The notes beneath the pieces were generated by a model. That model searched no databases. It had not been told where the DNA came from and was given only the letters and a program-made list of their open reading frames with translations. Made by a program: the position numbers and the translations under genes. From JBHYDC01 sp051861205 (GTDB lineage: Bacteria; Pseudomonadota; Alphaproteobacteria; Rhizobiales; Pleomorphomonadaceae), in NCBI GenBank assembly GCA_051861205.1, contig JBHYDC010000015.1:1-64000 (forward strand): 64,000 nt of DNA, written 5' to 3'. Positions 53,301-61,937 of this stretch are shown here, one piece after another. The stretch's first letter is position 1. The number at the start of each line of letters is the position of its first letter.

Positions 53301-55077
53301 TCACGCGAAAGCCCATGGCTTCGAGGATCGGAACGCGGATCGAAAGCGGCACGGCGCCGCCCCGGTTGAAGAGCTTCAACTCGATCTCGGCGGGGGCGGA
53401 GTTCTTCACCCGCCGGAACGCGATGCCCGTCATGCGCTCAGGCGTCAGGCGTTCGATCGCCGCGATGTCTGCGAGAGCGTCCGCCGCGCCATAGCTGTCG
53501 CGATAGGCGGCGGAGAAGGCGTGCGCGAAGCGCTCGATCACGATGCGGGCGCGGCCGGCGGGCAGCGTGGCGTGGGCGGCATCCTGGAAATCATCGGCCC
53601 ACGTGCGCACGATCGCAGCGGCGGCCGCCTCAAGTTCGATCTGCGACGGGTTCGGCGTCGCGCCCTCGTCCCGGCCGATGATGAAATGCACGCGGGCGAG
53701 CGTGCCTTCGGGAAAGCCGGGATAGTAGGCTGAGACCCGGCCGGCAAACACGGTTTTCAGGTAGTCGCCGAGGCGAATGCGCACATCGGTGGAATAGCGG
53801 TCGCGCGGTACGAAGACGAGAACGGAAACGAAGCGATCGAACTTGTCGCGCCGGGCAAGGACACGGATGCGCGGGCGCTCGCCAAGCTCCAGGATCGCCA
53901 TGGCGAAGTCGTAGAGCGTTTCGAAATCGATCTGGAACAGATCGTCGCGCGGATAGCTTTCGAGCACGTTGAGAAGCGATTTGCCGGAATGGCTTTCCGG
54001 ATCGAGCCCCGCGCGGTCCATCACCCGCTGAACTTTCTGGCGCAGATAGGGGATGGCCCTGGCTGGAAGGGTATAGGCCGAGGCTGTGAAGAGGCCGACG
54101 AGGCGCAGCTCGCCAACGAGCCGCCCGGCGCCGTCGTAATGCTTGATCCCGACGTAATCCATATAGGCGTGGCGATGCACGCGGCTCTTCACATTGGCTT
54201 TGGTCACGATCAGGGGTTCGGGCCGCCGCATGAAGTCGCGGATTTCCGGCGTGACCTGAACGAGTTCGCGGCCGCGCCGCAGCACCCGCACATTGGGGTC
54301 CCTGAGTAGTCCGAGGCCGGAGCCGGGCTTCAGCGCAATACGATCGTCGCCACCTTCGACCGCGATTTCATATTGGCGCAGGCCGAGGAAGGTGAAGTTG
54401 TCGTCGGCAAGCCAGTTGAGAAAGCGCACTGCCTCGGCCACCGCTTCCTGCGGCAGGGGCGGGGAGCTGGTCTCGTAATCGGTGATGACGCCCTTAAGCA
54501 TGTGGCGCATCTCGGCCCAGTCGCTCACGGCGGCGCGCACTTCGGTCAAGACACGGTCAAGGCGCTGGGTGAGATCCTCGCGGGCGGTCGCGTCGGGCAG
54601 GCGCGCGACATGGACGTGGATCAGGCTCTCACGGGTCGTGCCGGTTTCGGCCGGATCGGCAAAGCCGACGAGAGTGCCGGCCTCGTTGCGCCGCACTGAC
54701 AAGATGGGATGCACGATGAGCCGGACGTCGACCCCGGCGCCTGCCAGTTCCTGCATCACCGAATCGACCAGAAACGGCATGTTGTCGTTGAGGATCTCGA
54801 CGACCGTGACGGCACGATGCGCGAAGCCGGCGGCGGGAAAATCGGGGTCTACGATGCGGATGCGGTGGCGGCCGGGTTCCCGCTTGCCGAGATCGTCCAT
54901 GGCAAGGCCGGCGAAGGCGGCAAGTTCGGCTGAGGTGTAGGCCACCACGTCTTCGGCGGCGCCGCGCGTGAAGAAGACCCGGAGAAAGTCGCCGAGATCC
55001 GGCCGACCTTGGCTTGCCGCGATGCCCGCGGCTTCGTCGATGCGAGCCTCTTTCAGGATTTCCAGCGTTGCGGTCAT
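50314..55077 (-). CDS. gdh: Large NAD-dependent glutamate dehydrogenase
   Basis: A 1587-residue enzyme of the 180-kDa GDH class, converting glutamate to 2-oxoglutarate and ammonia. The N-terminal 700 residues are regulatory (ACT-like segments). The catalytic core has RGGLRWSDRPQDFRTEVLGLVKAQQVKNAVIVPVGAKGGF with the substrate lysines, then GDMSGDVFGNGMLLS and EGANLGMTQRARIAYG. The length is normal for the class. A sequence on the opposite strand is open for long distances but is only a shadow. The gene lies next to an MFS gene and after ppa. Confidence 0.96.
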   Translation of the reverse strand: MTATLEILKEARIDEAAGIAASQGRPDLGDFLRVFFTRGAAEDVVAYTSAELAAFAGLAMDDLGKREPGRHRIRIVDPDFPAAGFAHRAVTVVEILNDNMPFLVDSVMQELAGAGVDVRLIVHPILSVRRNEAGTLVGFADPAETGTTRESLIHVHVARLPDATAREDLTQRLDRVLTEVRAAVSDWAEMRHMLKGVITDYETSSPPLPQEAVAEAVRFLNWLADDNFTFLGLRQYEIAVEGGDDRIALKPGSGLGLLRDPNVRVLRRGRELVQVTPEIRDFMRRPEPLIVTKANVKSRVHRHAYMDYVGIKHYDGAGRLVGELRLVGLFTASAYTLPARAIPYLRQKVQRVMDRAGLDPESHSGKSLLNVLESYPRDDLFQIDFETLYDFAMAILELGERPRIRVLARRDKFDRFVSVLVFVPRDRYSTDVRIRLGDYLKTVFAGRVSAYYPGFPEGTLARVHFIIGRDEGATPNPSQIELEAAAAAIVRTWADDFQDAAHATLPAGRARIVIERFAHAFSAAYRDSYGAADALADIAAIERLTPERMTGIAFRRVKNSAPAEIELKLFNRGGAVPLSIRVPILEAMGFRVIEEKTFEVSSQDARVVIHDMALTRADGREVDLETMGEPLRALFMAVWLSETESDRLNALLVSAGLAWREIALIRALTRYLQQAGIPYDQGYIAETLNRQPAIAAKLVELFKGRFDPSLPGDRSLEETRSISEIDSALDAVTSLDDDLILGRLRNLVTSATRTTFYQLGLDGRPKPVIALKFDPHRIDALVDPKPFAEIWVYSPRVEGVHLRFGKVARGGLRWSDRPQDFRTEVLGLVKAQQVKNAVIVPVGAKGGFFPKRLAAMTGRDAIFAEGTEAYKIFVSTLLDLTDNIVDDRIVPPDLTVRHDGDDPYLVVAADKGTATFSDTANAISDARGFWLSDAFASGGSAGYDHKKMGITARGAWEAVKRHFREMDVDIQTTPFTVAGVGDMSGDVFGNGMLLSPAIRLVAAFDHRDIFIDPTPDAATSFAERRRLFDLPRSSWADYDTSKISLGGGVFSRSLKSIQLSSEVQALLGLDKTRVTPQELITAILKAPVDLLWFGGIGTYVRGPGETDAEVGDRANDAIRITAGELHAKVVGEGANLGMTQRARIAYGLAGGRCNSDAVDNSAGVNSSDVEVNIKIALRPAVRSGRLTITDRNVLLSAMTPEVARLVLENNDRQSLCVSLAETRGMPEFGFQRRLMQVLEARRRLDRAVETLPEDAALARRETAAQPLTRPEIGVLMAYAKLDLFDALIESTVPDDPAFSSELFDYFPLEMQHGFAADIRAHRLSREIVSTRLGNAIVNRGGPTFVVRIEDQTGASATDIARAYQVAVDALDLASLEAEIDALDAQIAGKTQLGLYLRLQDALLSATLWLIRNKAVGDDLAATARRLHNGLAQSGAATTDGPAVTSAMEAGVPAALARRVMALEGAIGTLDLILVAEAAGVSVDAAATAGARVADVFRIGTLDALARGLAPRDYYEGLALDRARRTLSDAHRRITVAATRDGGADGWITARRADVDRTVAAIADLTGGDPSVARFTVAAGLVSDLAGD

Positions 55078-55217
55078 CGATGTCCCCGTGGGCCTGGCCC
55101 GGGGCGAAGGCGCGCACCGGGGTCGCTCGCCCCGTTCTTACGGGGGTTTTGTGCGCCGCCGAAGTGCTATGTCCGTCTAAGGGATCGAAATCTGGAATGG
55201 ATTGGCATGAATGCAAA

Positions 55218-55244
55218 CCGCCGCCTCGGGTCGCGAGGCGGCGG
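55218..55244 (-). terminator. Terminator after ppa
   Basis: CCGCCGCCTCG and CGAGGCGGCGG form an 11-bp perfect stem with a five-base loop, about 30 bases after the ppa stop on the minus strand, followed by TTTGCATTC. Confidence 0.7.
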
Positions 55245-55272
55245 GATTGTTCGAACGGCCCACGGCGGTGCG

Positions 55273-55800
55273 TTACTTCTTCGCGTTCGCGATCGCGTCC
55301 AGGATCAGGCTGCGCGCCTCGGCGGCATCGCCCCAGCCGATCACCTTCACCCACTTGCCGGGTTCCAGATCCTTGTAGTGCTCGAAGAAATGCTCGATCT
55401 GGTGGAGCGTGATCTCCGGCAGATCGGTATGGCTCTGCACCTTCTCATAGCGCTTGGTGAGCTTGGAGGAGGGAACCGCGATGATCTTCTCATCGCCCCC
55501 GCTCTCGTCCTGCATCTTCAAAACGCCGATCGGGCGGCAGTTGATGATGGCGCCGGGAATGATCGCGCGCGTGTTCACCACCACCACATCAATCGGGTCG
55601 CCGTCGTCGGACAGGGTGTGGGGCACGAAGCCGTAGTTGCCAGGGTAGCGCATGGACGTATAGAGGAAGCGGTCGACATACATCGCCCCGGCTTCCTTAT
55701 CCATTTCGTACTTGATCGGCTCCCCGCCGAGCGGAACCTCGATAATCACATTGATATCGTCCGGCGGGTTCTTGCCGATGGGTACGGCGTCGATGCGCAT
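55273..55800 (-). CDS. ppa: Inorganic pyrophosphatase (family I)
   Basis: A 175-residue cytoplasmic enzyme. YEMDKEAGAMYVDRFLYTSMRYPGNYGFVPHTL and the metal-binding DGDPIDVVVV (aspartates near residues 66-71) are the family I signature. KVIGWGDAAEARSLI closes the fold. GGAGG precedes the ATG. It pulls biosynthetic reactions by hydrolysing pyrophosphate. Divergent from infC across 554 bp. Confidence 0.95.
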   Translation of the reverse strand: MRIDAVPIGKNPPDDINVIIEVPLGGEPIKYEMDKEAGAMYVDRFLYTSMRYPGNYGFVPHTLSDDGDPIDVVVVNTRAIIPGAIINCRPIGVLKMQDESGGDEKIIAVPSSKLTKRYEKVQSHTDLPEITLHQIEHFFEHYKDLEPGKWVKVIGWGDAAEARSLILDAIANAKK

Positions 55801-56354
55801 GAGAGGGCCTCCGTTATGATTATTCGCGGCGATGATCCGCTGTTTATCCGGATCGGTCTAACGCTGGCAAGCGATCCTTTTGTGCAGTGCAATAACTTGG
55901 GTCTAGGGGAGAGACTTGTCATCCTCATTACAGGCTATCCCGCTTCCTCGCACGCGAACAGGCCTCGCCGCCTGGGAGGACGATACCGGCAAGCAATCGC
56001 CCGGCTTCTCTTTATGCCGAGGGGAAAGATGCGGCAGACCTTGACTTTTGCACGGTTAGCCGCGATTTTCAGCATCGGTTGTTCGCTCGCCCGGATGGCT
56101 GCCCTTTTCCTTTGGCGCCACTGCATGGACGCTGGACGGGAATGGTGCGGGGAGGCGACCATATCCGTCAAGCGACGGCAGGGTCCGCTCTGCCGTGGGG
56201 CTGGTCTTAAACGGGCGGGTAACCCGTGCTCCGTCAGACTTGCCGGGTATGACGCGACCCTTTTTTGAGGGGCGGCGCGACCTTTTTACAAAGTCGGCAG
56301 GTCGCTTTTGCGGGGCACCGCCAAGCAGGATCAACATCAGAGGAGTTGTCAGCC
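55801..56354. other. 554-bp divergent region between ppa and infC
   Basis: No convincing gene on either strand; open frames here have poor start sites. It should hold the promoters of ppa and infC and the infC leader. One TTGACT-N17-GATTTT candidate is at 56041-56069. Near 56239-56290 lies a run with GACGCGACC and GGCGCGACC, and no clear RNA element. Confidence 0.5.
56041..56069 (+). promoter_or_regulatory. Candidate infC promoter
   Basis: TTGACT (56041-56046), 17-base spacer, GATTTT (56064-56069). The -35 is good and the -10 weak. It would give a leader of about 280 bases before infC. Confidence 0.3.
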
Positions 56355-56891
56355 ATTCGTCGTCCGTTCCGAGCCACAGCGCCGACCAAGGAAGGTCCGC
56401 GCATCAACCGCGAAATTCGTGTCCCGCAGGTCCAATTGATCGGCGAAAACGGCGACAACCTGGGTGTCGCGAATATCGCCGACGCCTTGGCAGCGGCCAC
56501 CGAGGCCGGCCTCGACCTCGTCGAGATTTCTCCGAATTCGACGCCGCCCGTCTGCAAGATTCTCGACTTCGGGAAATATAAGTACCAGTCGCAGAAAAAG
56601 GCCTCCGAGGCCCGCAAGAACCAGAAGATCGTCGAGATCAAAGAGATCAAGATGCGGCCCAACATCGACACCCACGATTACGAGGTGAAGATGAAGAGCA
56701 TGCAGCGGTTCTTCGAGGAAGGCGACAAGGTCAAGGTGACCCTGCGGTTTCGCGGCCGTGAAATGGCTCACCAGGACCTCGGTGTGAAGCTCTTGCTCCA
56801 AGTGCGCGACGAAACGGTTGCCATCGCCAAGGTCGAAAGCGAGCCGCGTCTCGAAGGCCGCCAAATGGTTATGGTGCTCGCACCGCGCTGA
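56355..56891 (+). CDS. infC: Translation initiation factor IF-3, ATT start
   Basis: A 178-residue factor that binds the 30S subunit and proofreads start codons. INREIRVPQVQLIGENGDNLG and LDLVEISPNSTPPVCKILDFGKYKYQ belong to the N-domain. VKMKSMQRFFEEGDKVKVTLRFRGREMAH starts the C-domain. The start is ATT at 56355 (then RRPFRATAPT), nine bases after AGGAG at 56341-56345. No ATG or GTG stands in a fitting place. Such non-canonical starts let IF-3 repress its own translation. Confidence 0.93.
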   Translation: MRRPFRATAPTKEGPRINREIRVPQVQLIGENGDNLGVANIADALAAATEAGLDLVEISPNSTPPVCKILDFGKYKYQSQKKASEARKNQKIVEIKEIKMRPNIDTHDYEVKMKSMQRFFEEGDKVKVTLRFRGREMAHQDLGVKLLLQVRDETVAIAKVESEPRLEGRQMVMVLAPR

Positions 56892-56936
56892 CGGGCTGCC
56901 GAACGCGAGGTTCGGGGAATTTCGGTTGATGAAAGT

Positions 56937-56963
56937 AAGCCCGTCGCGATGCGCGGCGGGCTT
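56937..56963 (+). terminator. Hairpin after infC
   Basis: AAGCCCG-T-CGCG faces CGCG-G-CGGGCTT around ATG: an 11-bp stem with one T-G wobble, 45 bases past the infC stop. Only a short run of T follows, so termination may be partial. Confidence 0.5.
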
Positions 56964-57029
56964 TGTCATGGGGTGTGTCGCGTGGTGTTGGGGTGGCATG
57001 CCCTATCGCGATCGCTCATCGCGCTAGGC

Positions 57030-57058
57030 TTGCGTTCCCGGCGCAATCCCTGTAGAAC
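57030..57058 (+). promoter_or_regulatory. Candidate promoter of rpmI-rplT
   Basis: TTGCGT (57030-57035), 17-base spacer, TAGAAC (57053-57058), about 200 bases before rpmI. A moderate match to the alphaproteobacterial housekeeping consensus. Confidence 0.35.
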
Positions 57059-57262
57059 GCGCCCACTTCGGGTCGCCCGGCTCGGAGACGATCCGTCGTC
57101 TCATAAGGGCATGCCGTGGCGGCCTCGAATGCTCAAACCCCGTATCCATGATCGGGAGAACCGGTCCGCATAAAGCGGAAGGGTTGTCCCCATAGGTCCG
57201 GACAGCACTCAAGACGCAGGGCAGTCCGCAAGGGCGGCCCCAGAACCTCGGAAACGAGCAAA

Positions 57263-57463
57263 ATGCCCAAGATGAAAACGAAGTCGGGCGCCAAGAAGCG
57301 CTTCAAGGTGACGGCACTCGGACGCGTGAAGTCCGGTCAAGCCGGCAAGCGTCACGGCATGATCAAGCGGACGGCCAAGTTCGTTCGCAATGCCCGTGGC
57401 ACGACCGTGCTGTCCGAGCCGGATGCCATCATCATTAAGAAGAACTTCCTGCCCTACGCCTGA
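57263..57463 (+). CDS. rpmI: 50S ribosomal protein L35
   Basis: A 66-residue basic protein beginning MPKMKTKSGAKKRFKVTALGRVKSGQAGKRHGMIKR, a standard L35. CGGAAACGAG precedes the ATG. It pairs with rplT 42 bp downstream. Confidence 0.97.
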   Translation: MPKMKTKSGAKKRFKVTALGRVKSGQAGKRHGMIKRTAKFVRNARGTTVLSEPDAIIIKKNFLPYA

Positions 57464-57505
57464 TCGCGCGATCAGTTTAGGCTCTGATTTTAGGAGAACC
57501 GACAC

Positions 57506-57880
57506 ATGGCGCGCGTCAAGCGGGGCGTTACGGCCCATGCCAAGCATAAAAAGGTCCTGAAAGCCGCCACCGGCTTTCGCGGCCGTCGCAAGAATACGAT
57601 CCGCACGGCCAAGGCCGCTGTCGATCGGTCGATGCAATACGCCACCCGCGATCGCCGGGCCAAGAAGCGCAACTTCCGCGCTCTTTGGATCCAGCGCATC
57701 AACGCCGCTGTTCGCGACGTGACGGGCGGCGAACTCACCTATGCCCGGTTCATCGATCTGATGGCTAAGACCGGCATCGAGGTGGACCGCAAGGTGCTCT
57801 CGGATCTGGCGATCCACGAGCCCGAAAGCTTCAAGGCCTTGGTGGAAAAGGCCCGCAGCGCGGCGGCTGTTGCTGCCTGA
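57506..57880 (+). CDS. rplT: 50S ribosomal protein L20
   Basis: A 124-residue protein beginning MARVKRGVTAHAKHKKVLKAATGFRGRRKNTIRTAK, with RDRRAKKRNFRALWIQRINAAVR, standard L20. It is an early assembly protein of the large subunit and, in several bacteria, a repressor of its own operon. TAGGAGAACC precedes the ATG. A strong terminator follows. Confidence 0.97.
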   Translation: MARVKRGVTAHAKHKKVLKAATGFRGRRKNTIRTAKAAVDRSMQYATRDRRAKKRNFRALWIQRINAAVRDVTGGELTYARFIDLMAKTGIEVDRKVLSDLAIHEPESFKALVEKARSAAAVAA

Positions 57881-57924
57881 CGCCAAGCGGGCCGATCGCT
57901 GATCGGCCGCTGACGAGAGTTAAA

Positions 57925-57955
57925 GGCGGCGCGCCGATCGGTGCGCCGCCTTTTT
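57925..57955 (+). terminator. Rho-independent terminator after rplT
   Basis: GGCGGCGCGCC-GATC-GGTGCGCCGCC forms an 11-bp stem with one wobble pair, followed directly by TTTTT. It separates rpmI-rplT from pheS-pheT. Confidence 0.9.
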
Positions 57956-58064
57956 CCGTTCGGCGGGGATGGCTTGGCTCATGAAACCGCTCACACTGCG
58001 GCGGAAAATGGTCTAGAACCCGCCCCGACGATTTTTTCCAGAGATCAGGGACCTTGCCGTCTCC

Positions 58065-59147
58065 ATGTCCGATATCGAAGCCCTCGAATCCTCCCTCATC
58101 GCAGCCATCGCGGACGCCGGCGACGAAGCCGCGCTTGAAGCGGTGCGTGTGGCGGCGCTTGGCAAGAAGGGCTCGGTCTCCGAGCTTCTGAAAACGCTGG
58201 GCACCATGGCGCCGGACGAACGCCGTACGCGCGGCGCCGTCATCAACGAAGCTAAAGACAGGATCGCCGGCGCGATCACCGCCCGCCGCGACGTGCTGAA
58301 GGCGGCAGCGCTGAACGCGCGTCTTGCCCGCGAGACGGTCGATATCACGCTTCCCACGCGCCAAAGCCCCCTCGAAGAGGGCCGAATCCATCCGATCACC
58401 CAGGTGATTGACGAGATCACCGCCATCTTCGCCGACATGGGCTTCGCGGTGGCCGAGGGGCCGGACGTCGAGACCGACTATTACAACTTCACCGCCCTGA
58501 ATTTCCCCGCCGATCATCCCGCGCGCGAAATGCACGACACCTTCTTCTTCAACCCGAAGGAGGACGGCTCGCGTCTGCTTTTGCGCACCCACACGTCCCC
58601 GGTCCAGATCCGGACGATGGAGACGCAAAAGCCGCCGATCCGCGTCGTCATCCCCGGCCGCACCTATCGCTGCGACAGCGACGCCACGCACACGCCGATG
58701 TTCCATCAGGTCGAGGGTCTGGTGATCGATCGGCACAGCCATTTCGGCCATCTGAAGTGGGTGCTGGAGGAGTTCTTGAAGGCTTTTTTCGAGGTCGACG
58801 AGGTCAAGACCCGCTTCCGCCCGTCGTTCTTCCCCTTCACAGAGCCCTCGATGGAGGTCGATGTCGGCTGCCGCCGCTCGGGCTCGGAGATCCGGATCGG
58901 CGAGGGCGACGATTGGCTGGAGATTTTGGGCTGCGGCATGGTGCACCCCAACGTCATCCGCGCCTGCGGGCTTGATCCGGACGAGTTCCAGGGCTTTGCC
59001 TGGGGCATGGGCATCGATCGCCTCGCCATGTTGAAATATGGCATGCCGGATCTGCGCGCCTTCTTCGACGCCGACGTGCGCTGGCTGAAGCATTACGGCT
59101 TCCGCCCGCTGGATATCCCGAGCTTGTTCGGCGGCCTGACGAGCTGA
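58065..59147 (+). CDS. pheS: Phenylalanine-tRNA ligase alpha subunit
   Basis: A 360-residue class II synthetase subunit. An N-terminal coiled coil (about 1-90) binds tRNA-Phe. EEGRIHPITQVIDEITAIFADMGF, motif 2 RTHTSPVQIRTM with TYRCDSDATHTPMFHQVEGLVID, and motif 3 GFAWGMGIDRLAMLKYGM are all present. I saw no Phe-rich leader peptide upstream. pheT follows after 69 bp. Confidence 0.96.
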   Translation: MSDIEALESSLIAAIADAGDEAALEAVRVAALGKKGSVSELLKTLGTMAPDERRTRGAVINEAKDRIAGAITARRDVLKAAALNARLARETVDITLPTRQSPLEEGRIHPITQVIDEITAIFADMGFAVAEGPDVETDYYNFTALNFPADHPAREMHDTFFFNPKEDGSRLLLRTHTSPVQIRTMETQKPPIRVVIPGRTYRCDSDATHTPMFHQVEGLVIDRHSHFGHLKWVLEEFLKAFFEVDEVKTRFRPSFFPFTEPSMEVDVGCRRSGSEIRIGEGDDWLEILGCGMVHPNVIRACGLDPDEFQGFAWGMGIDRLAMLKYGMPDLRAFFDADVRWLKHYGFRPLDIPSLFGGLTS

Positions 59148-59216
59148 GGGGCGTTTCCCCTCGCCGGCGCCCACCGTAACTGACGATCAGCCGCTTTGCG
59201 GCCTAAGGACACGACG

Positions 59217-61640
59217 ATGAAGTTCACGCTTTCCTGGCTGAAGGACCATCTCGACACCGACGCAGCGCTTGCCGATGTCGTCGAGGCGCTCACCATGATC
59301 GGGCTTGAGGTCGAGCATGTTTCCGACCCCGCAGCCGCCATCGCGCCCTTCACGATCGCCAAGGTGCTCACCGCCGAAAAGCACCCCAACGCCGACAAGC
59401 TGCGCGTGCTGATGGTCGATACCGGGCGCGGCGAACCGCCGGTTCAGGTGGTCTGCGGCGCGCCCAACGCGCGGGCGGGGCTGGTCGGCGTGTTCGCCGC
59501 TCCCGGCACGCATATTCCGGGCACCGATGTGGATCTGGCGATCGGCACCATCCGCGGCGTTGAGAGCCGGGGCATGATGTGTTCGGAGCGCGAGTTGCTC
59601 TTGTCCGACAGCCACGACGGCATCATCGAACTGCCGGAAACCGCGCCGCTCGGCCAATCCTTCGCCGATTATCGTGGCGGCAGCGACCCCGTGATCGAAA
59701 TCGCGATCACGCCGAACCGGCCCGATTGCCTCGGCGTGCGCGGCATCGCGCGTGATTTGGCGGCACGCGGCCTTGGACGGCTGAAGCCGGATCCGCTCGC
59801 CCCTGTGCCTGGGCGGTTCCCGTGCCCGGTGCCGATCGAATTGCGCTTCTCGCACGAGACCGCCGACGCCTGCCCGGTATTCGCCGGCCGGCTCGTGCGC
59901 GGGGTCACCAACGGCCCATCGCCGCAGTGGATGCAGGACCGGCTGAAGGCGGTCGGCCTGCGCCCGATCTCCGCCCTCGTGGATATCACCAACTACGTCT
60001 CCTATGATCGGGGCCGGCCGTTGCACGTCTATGACGCCGCGAAGATCACCGGCGCCATCCACGCGCGCCTCGGGCGCGAGGGCGAACAGCTCGTGGCCCT
60101 CGACGGCAAAACCTACCCGGTGGACGGTGAGATGACCGTGATCGCCGACGACACCGGCGTGCTCGGCCTTGCCGGCATCATGGGCGGCGAAGGGTCCGGC
60201 TCCACAGCCGCCACCACGGACGTTTTCATCGAAAGCGCCTATTTCGATCCCACCCGCACCGCCAAGACCGGCCGCCGCCTCGGCATCAATTCCGACGCAC
60301 GCTACCGCTTCGAGCGGGGCGTGGACCCCGCTTTCGTGGTCGCGGGCCTGGAGCTTGCAACGCGGCTGGTGCTGGATCTGTGCGGCGGTGAGCCGTCCGT
60401 GGCGATCGTTGCCGGCGCTGAGCCGGTGGTGCGGCGGACAATCGATTTCCCGCTGCTCGAGGTGAAGCGCCTCTCCGGTCTAGACCTGCCGGAAACCGAA
60501 ATCCCGGCGATCCTGGAATCGCTCGGTTTCACCGTCGCCGGCTTCGGCGACACCCGCGAGGTGATCGTCCCAACGTGGCGGCCCGATATCCACGGCAAGG
60601 CCGATCTCGTCGAAGAGGTCGTGCGCATCGTCGGTATCGATCAGGTGAAGCCGGTGCCGCTGCCGCGCCTCTCGGCCGTGGCCGCCAAGGTGCTGACCCC
60701 GATCCAGATTCGCACCCGGCGGGCCAAACGCCTGATGGCCGCGCGCGGTCTCGTCGAAGCCGTCACATGGTCCTTCGTGGCGGAAGAAACCGCGCGTCTC
60801 TTCGGCGGCGGCAAGCCGGAGCTAAAGCTCGCCAATCCGATTTCCGCCGATATGAGCGACATGCGCCCGAGCCTCATTCCCGGTCTCGTCGCCGCTGCCC
60901 AGCGCAACGCCGATCGCGGTGTGCCGGATGTCGCGTTGTTCGAAGTCGGCCAGATCTTCGCCGGTGACCGTACTCAGGACCAGTCCACGGCCGCGACGTC
61001 GGTTCGCCGGGGCACGGCGGGAACGGACGGGGCCGGACGGCACTGGACGGGGAACGCCGATGCCGTGTCGGTGTTCGACGCCAAGGCCGACGCGCTGGCG
61101 CTGCTCGACGGGCTCGGCTTCGACACGAGCAAAGCGCAGGTGACGTGCGGCGCCCCGGCCTGGTTCCACCCCGGTCGCTCTGGCGCGATCCAGCTTGGGC
61201 CGCAAACCGTGATCGCCCATTTCGGCGAGATCCACCCGGCGGTATTGGCGGCGCTCGACGTGTCCGGACCGATCGTTGCCTGCGAGATCATCCTGGAACG
61301 CATCCCGCTGCCGAAATCCAAGGCCGCCAAGAGCAAGCCGGCGCTCAGCCTGTCCGGCCTGATGCCGGTGAACCGCGATTTCGCCTTCGTGGTGGATGAG
61401 GCGGTAGAAGCGGCCAAGATCGTGAAAGCGGCAAGCGGCGCCGATAAGCGCCTGATCGGGGGCGTCTCGGTGTTTGACGTCTATCGCGGCGAGCACGTCG
61501 GCGAAGACAAGAAATCCGTCGCGATCGAAGTGACGCTGACGCCGCAGGACAGGACGCTGACCGAGGAAGATATCGACGCCGTTTCAAAAGCGATCGTCGG
61601 CGCCGTGGAGAAGGCGACGGGCGCGAGCCTCAGAGGCTAA
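59217..61640 (+). CDS. pheT: Phenylalanine-tRNA ligase beta subunit
   Basis: An 807-residue subunit of usual length. An N-terminal tRNA-binding (EMAP-like) domain at 40-150 has VVCGAPNARAGLVGVFAAPGTHIPG. The B3/B4 editing domain follows (RPDCLGVRGIARDLAARGLG, GRRLGINSDARYRFERGVDP), then B5. The C-terminal ferredoxin-like anticodon domain has LSGLMPVNRDFAFVVDE and VFDVYRGEHVGEDKKSVAIEVTLTPQDRTLTEEDI. ATG 59217 follows TAAGGA; a TTG at 59196 is not needed. Confidence 0.96.
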   Translation: MKFTLSWLKDHLDTDAALADVVEALTMIGLEVEHVSDPAAAIAPFTIAKVLTAEKHPNADKLRVLMVDTGRGEPPVQVVCGAPNARAGLVGVFAAPGTHIPGTDVDLAIGTIRGVESRGMMCSERELLLSDSHDGIIELPETAPLGQSFADYRGGSDPVIEIAITPNRPDCLGVRGIARDLAARGLGRLKPDPLAPVPGRFPCPVPIELRFSHETADACPVFAGRLVRGVTNGPSPQWMQDRLKAVGLRPISALVDITNYVSYDRGRPLHVYDAAKITGAIHARLGREGEQLVALDGKTYPVDGEMTVIADDTGVLGLAGIMGGEGSGSTAATTDVFIESAYFDPTRTAKTGRRLGINSDARYRFERGVDPAFVVAGLELATRLVLDLCGGEPSVAIVAGAEPVVRRTIDFPLLEVKRLSGLDLPETEIPAILESLGFTVAGFGDTREVIVPTWRPDIHGKADLVEEVVRIVGIDQVKPVPLPRLSAVAAKVLTPIQIRTRRAKRLMAARGLVEAVTWSFVAEETARLFGGGKPELKLANPISADMSDMRPSLIPGLVAAAQRNADRGVPDVALFEVGQIFAGDRTQDQSTAATSVRRGTAGTDGAGRHWTGNADAVSVFDAKADALALLDGLGFDTSKAQVTCGAPAWFHPGRSGAIQLGPQTVIAHFGEIHPAVLAALDVSGPIVACEIILERIPLPKSKAAKSKPALSLSGLMPVNRDFAFVVDEAVEAAKIVKAASGADKRLIGGVSVFDVYRGEHVGEDKKSVAIEVTLTPQDRTLTEEDIDAVSKAIVGAVEKATGASLRG

Positions 61641-61730
61641 CGCCCGCCCCTCGTGGGGCGCGACGATGAGGGGCCGGAACGGTCCGCTCGCCGCGCTGTT
61701 GATCCCTCAAACGCAAGAGGGATAACGGCG

Positions 61731-61919
61731 ATGATGCTGTTGCAGGACTTTGAGTATATCTGGATTGTTCCGGTCGTGATTGGCGCTGCGGTTCTCGGGC
61801 TGGCGCTCGCCTATGGCGTGCTTCGGGGCCGCACCCGTACACGGGCCGAGTACCAGGCGGCCGAGGACGCGGCGCACGATATCTACAAGAGCGAAGATCC
61901 CGGCTACGACAGGCGATGA
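61731..61919 (+). CDS. Small single-pass membrane protein (62 residues)
   Basis: Opens MMLLQDFEYIWIVPVVIGAAVLGLALAYGVLRGRTR, one membrane helix with a basic cytoplasmic flank, then an acidic tail EYQAAEDAAHDIYKSEDPGYDRR. AAGAGGG precedes the ATG by nine bases. No family recognised. It follows pheT by 90 bp and is convergent with mepA. Confidence 0.7.
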   Translation: MMLLQDFEYIWIVPVVIGAAVLGLALAYGVLRGRTRTRAEYQAAEDAAHDIYKSEDPGYDRR

Positions 61920-61937
61920 TGACCGGCGCGGATAGCG

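Larger units (their letters stand above)
56892..57262. other. 371-bp gap between infC and rpmI
   Basis: No supported gene. It holds a hairpin just after infC (56937-56963), a candidate promoter (57030-57058) and about 200 bases of leader before rpmI. The leader could contain the L20-dependent control site known in other bacteria, but I could not trace a matching fold by eye. Confidence 0.5.

Noticed and set aside
56239..56290. Small RNA or protein-coding signal in the infC leader
   Set aside because: No stable fold or ribosome-site/start combination stands out by eye; left as unassigned leader.
57956..58064. Attenuator with Phe-rich leader peptide before pheS
   Set aside because: No short frame rich in phenylalanine codons and no terminator overlapping pheS; the hairpin here belongs to rplT.
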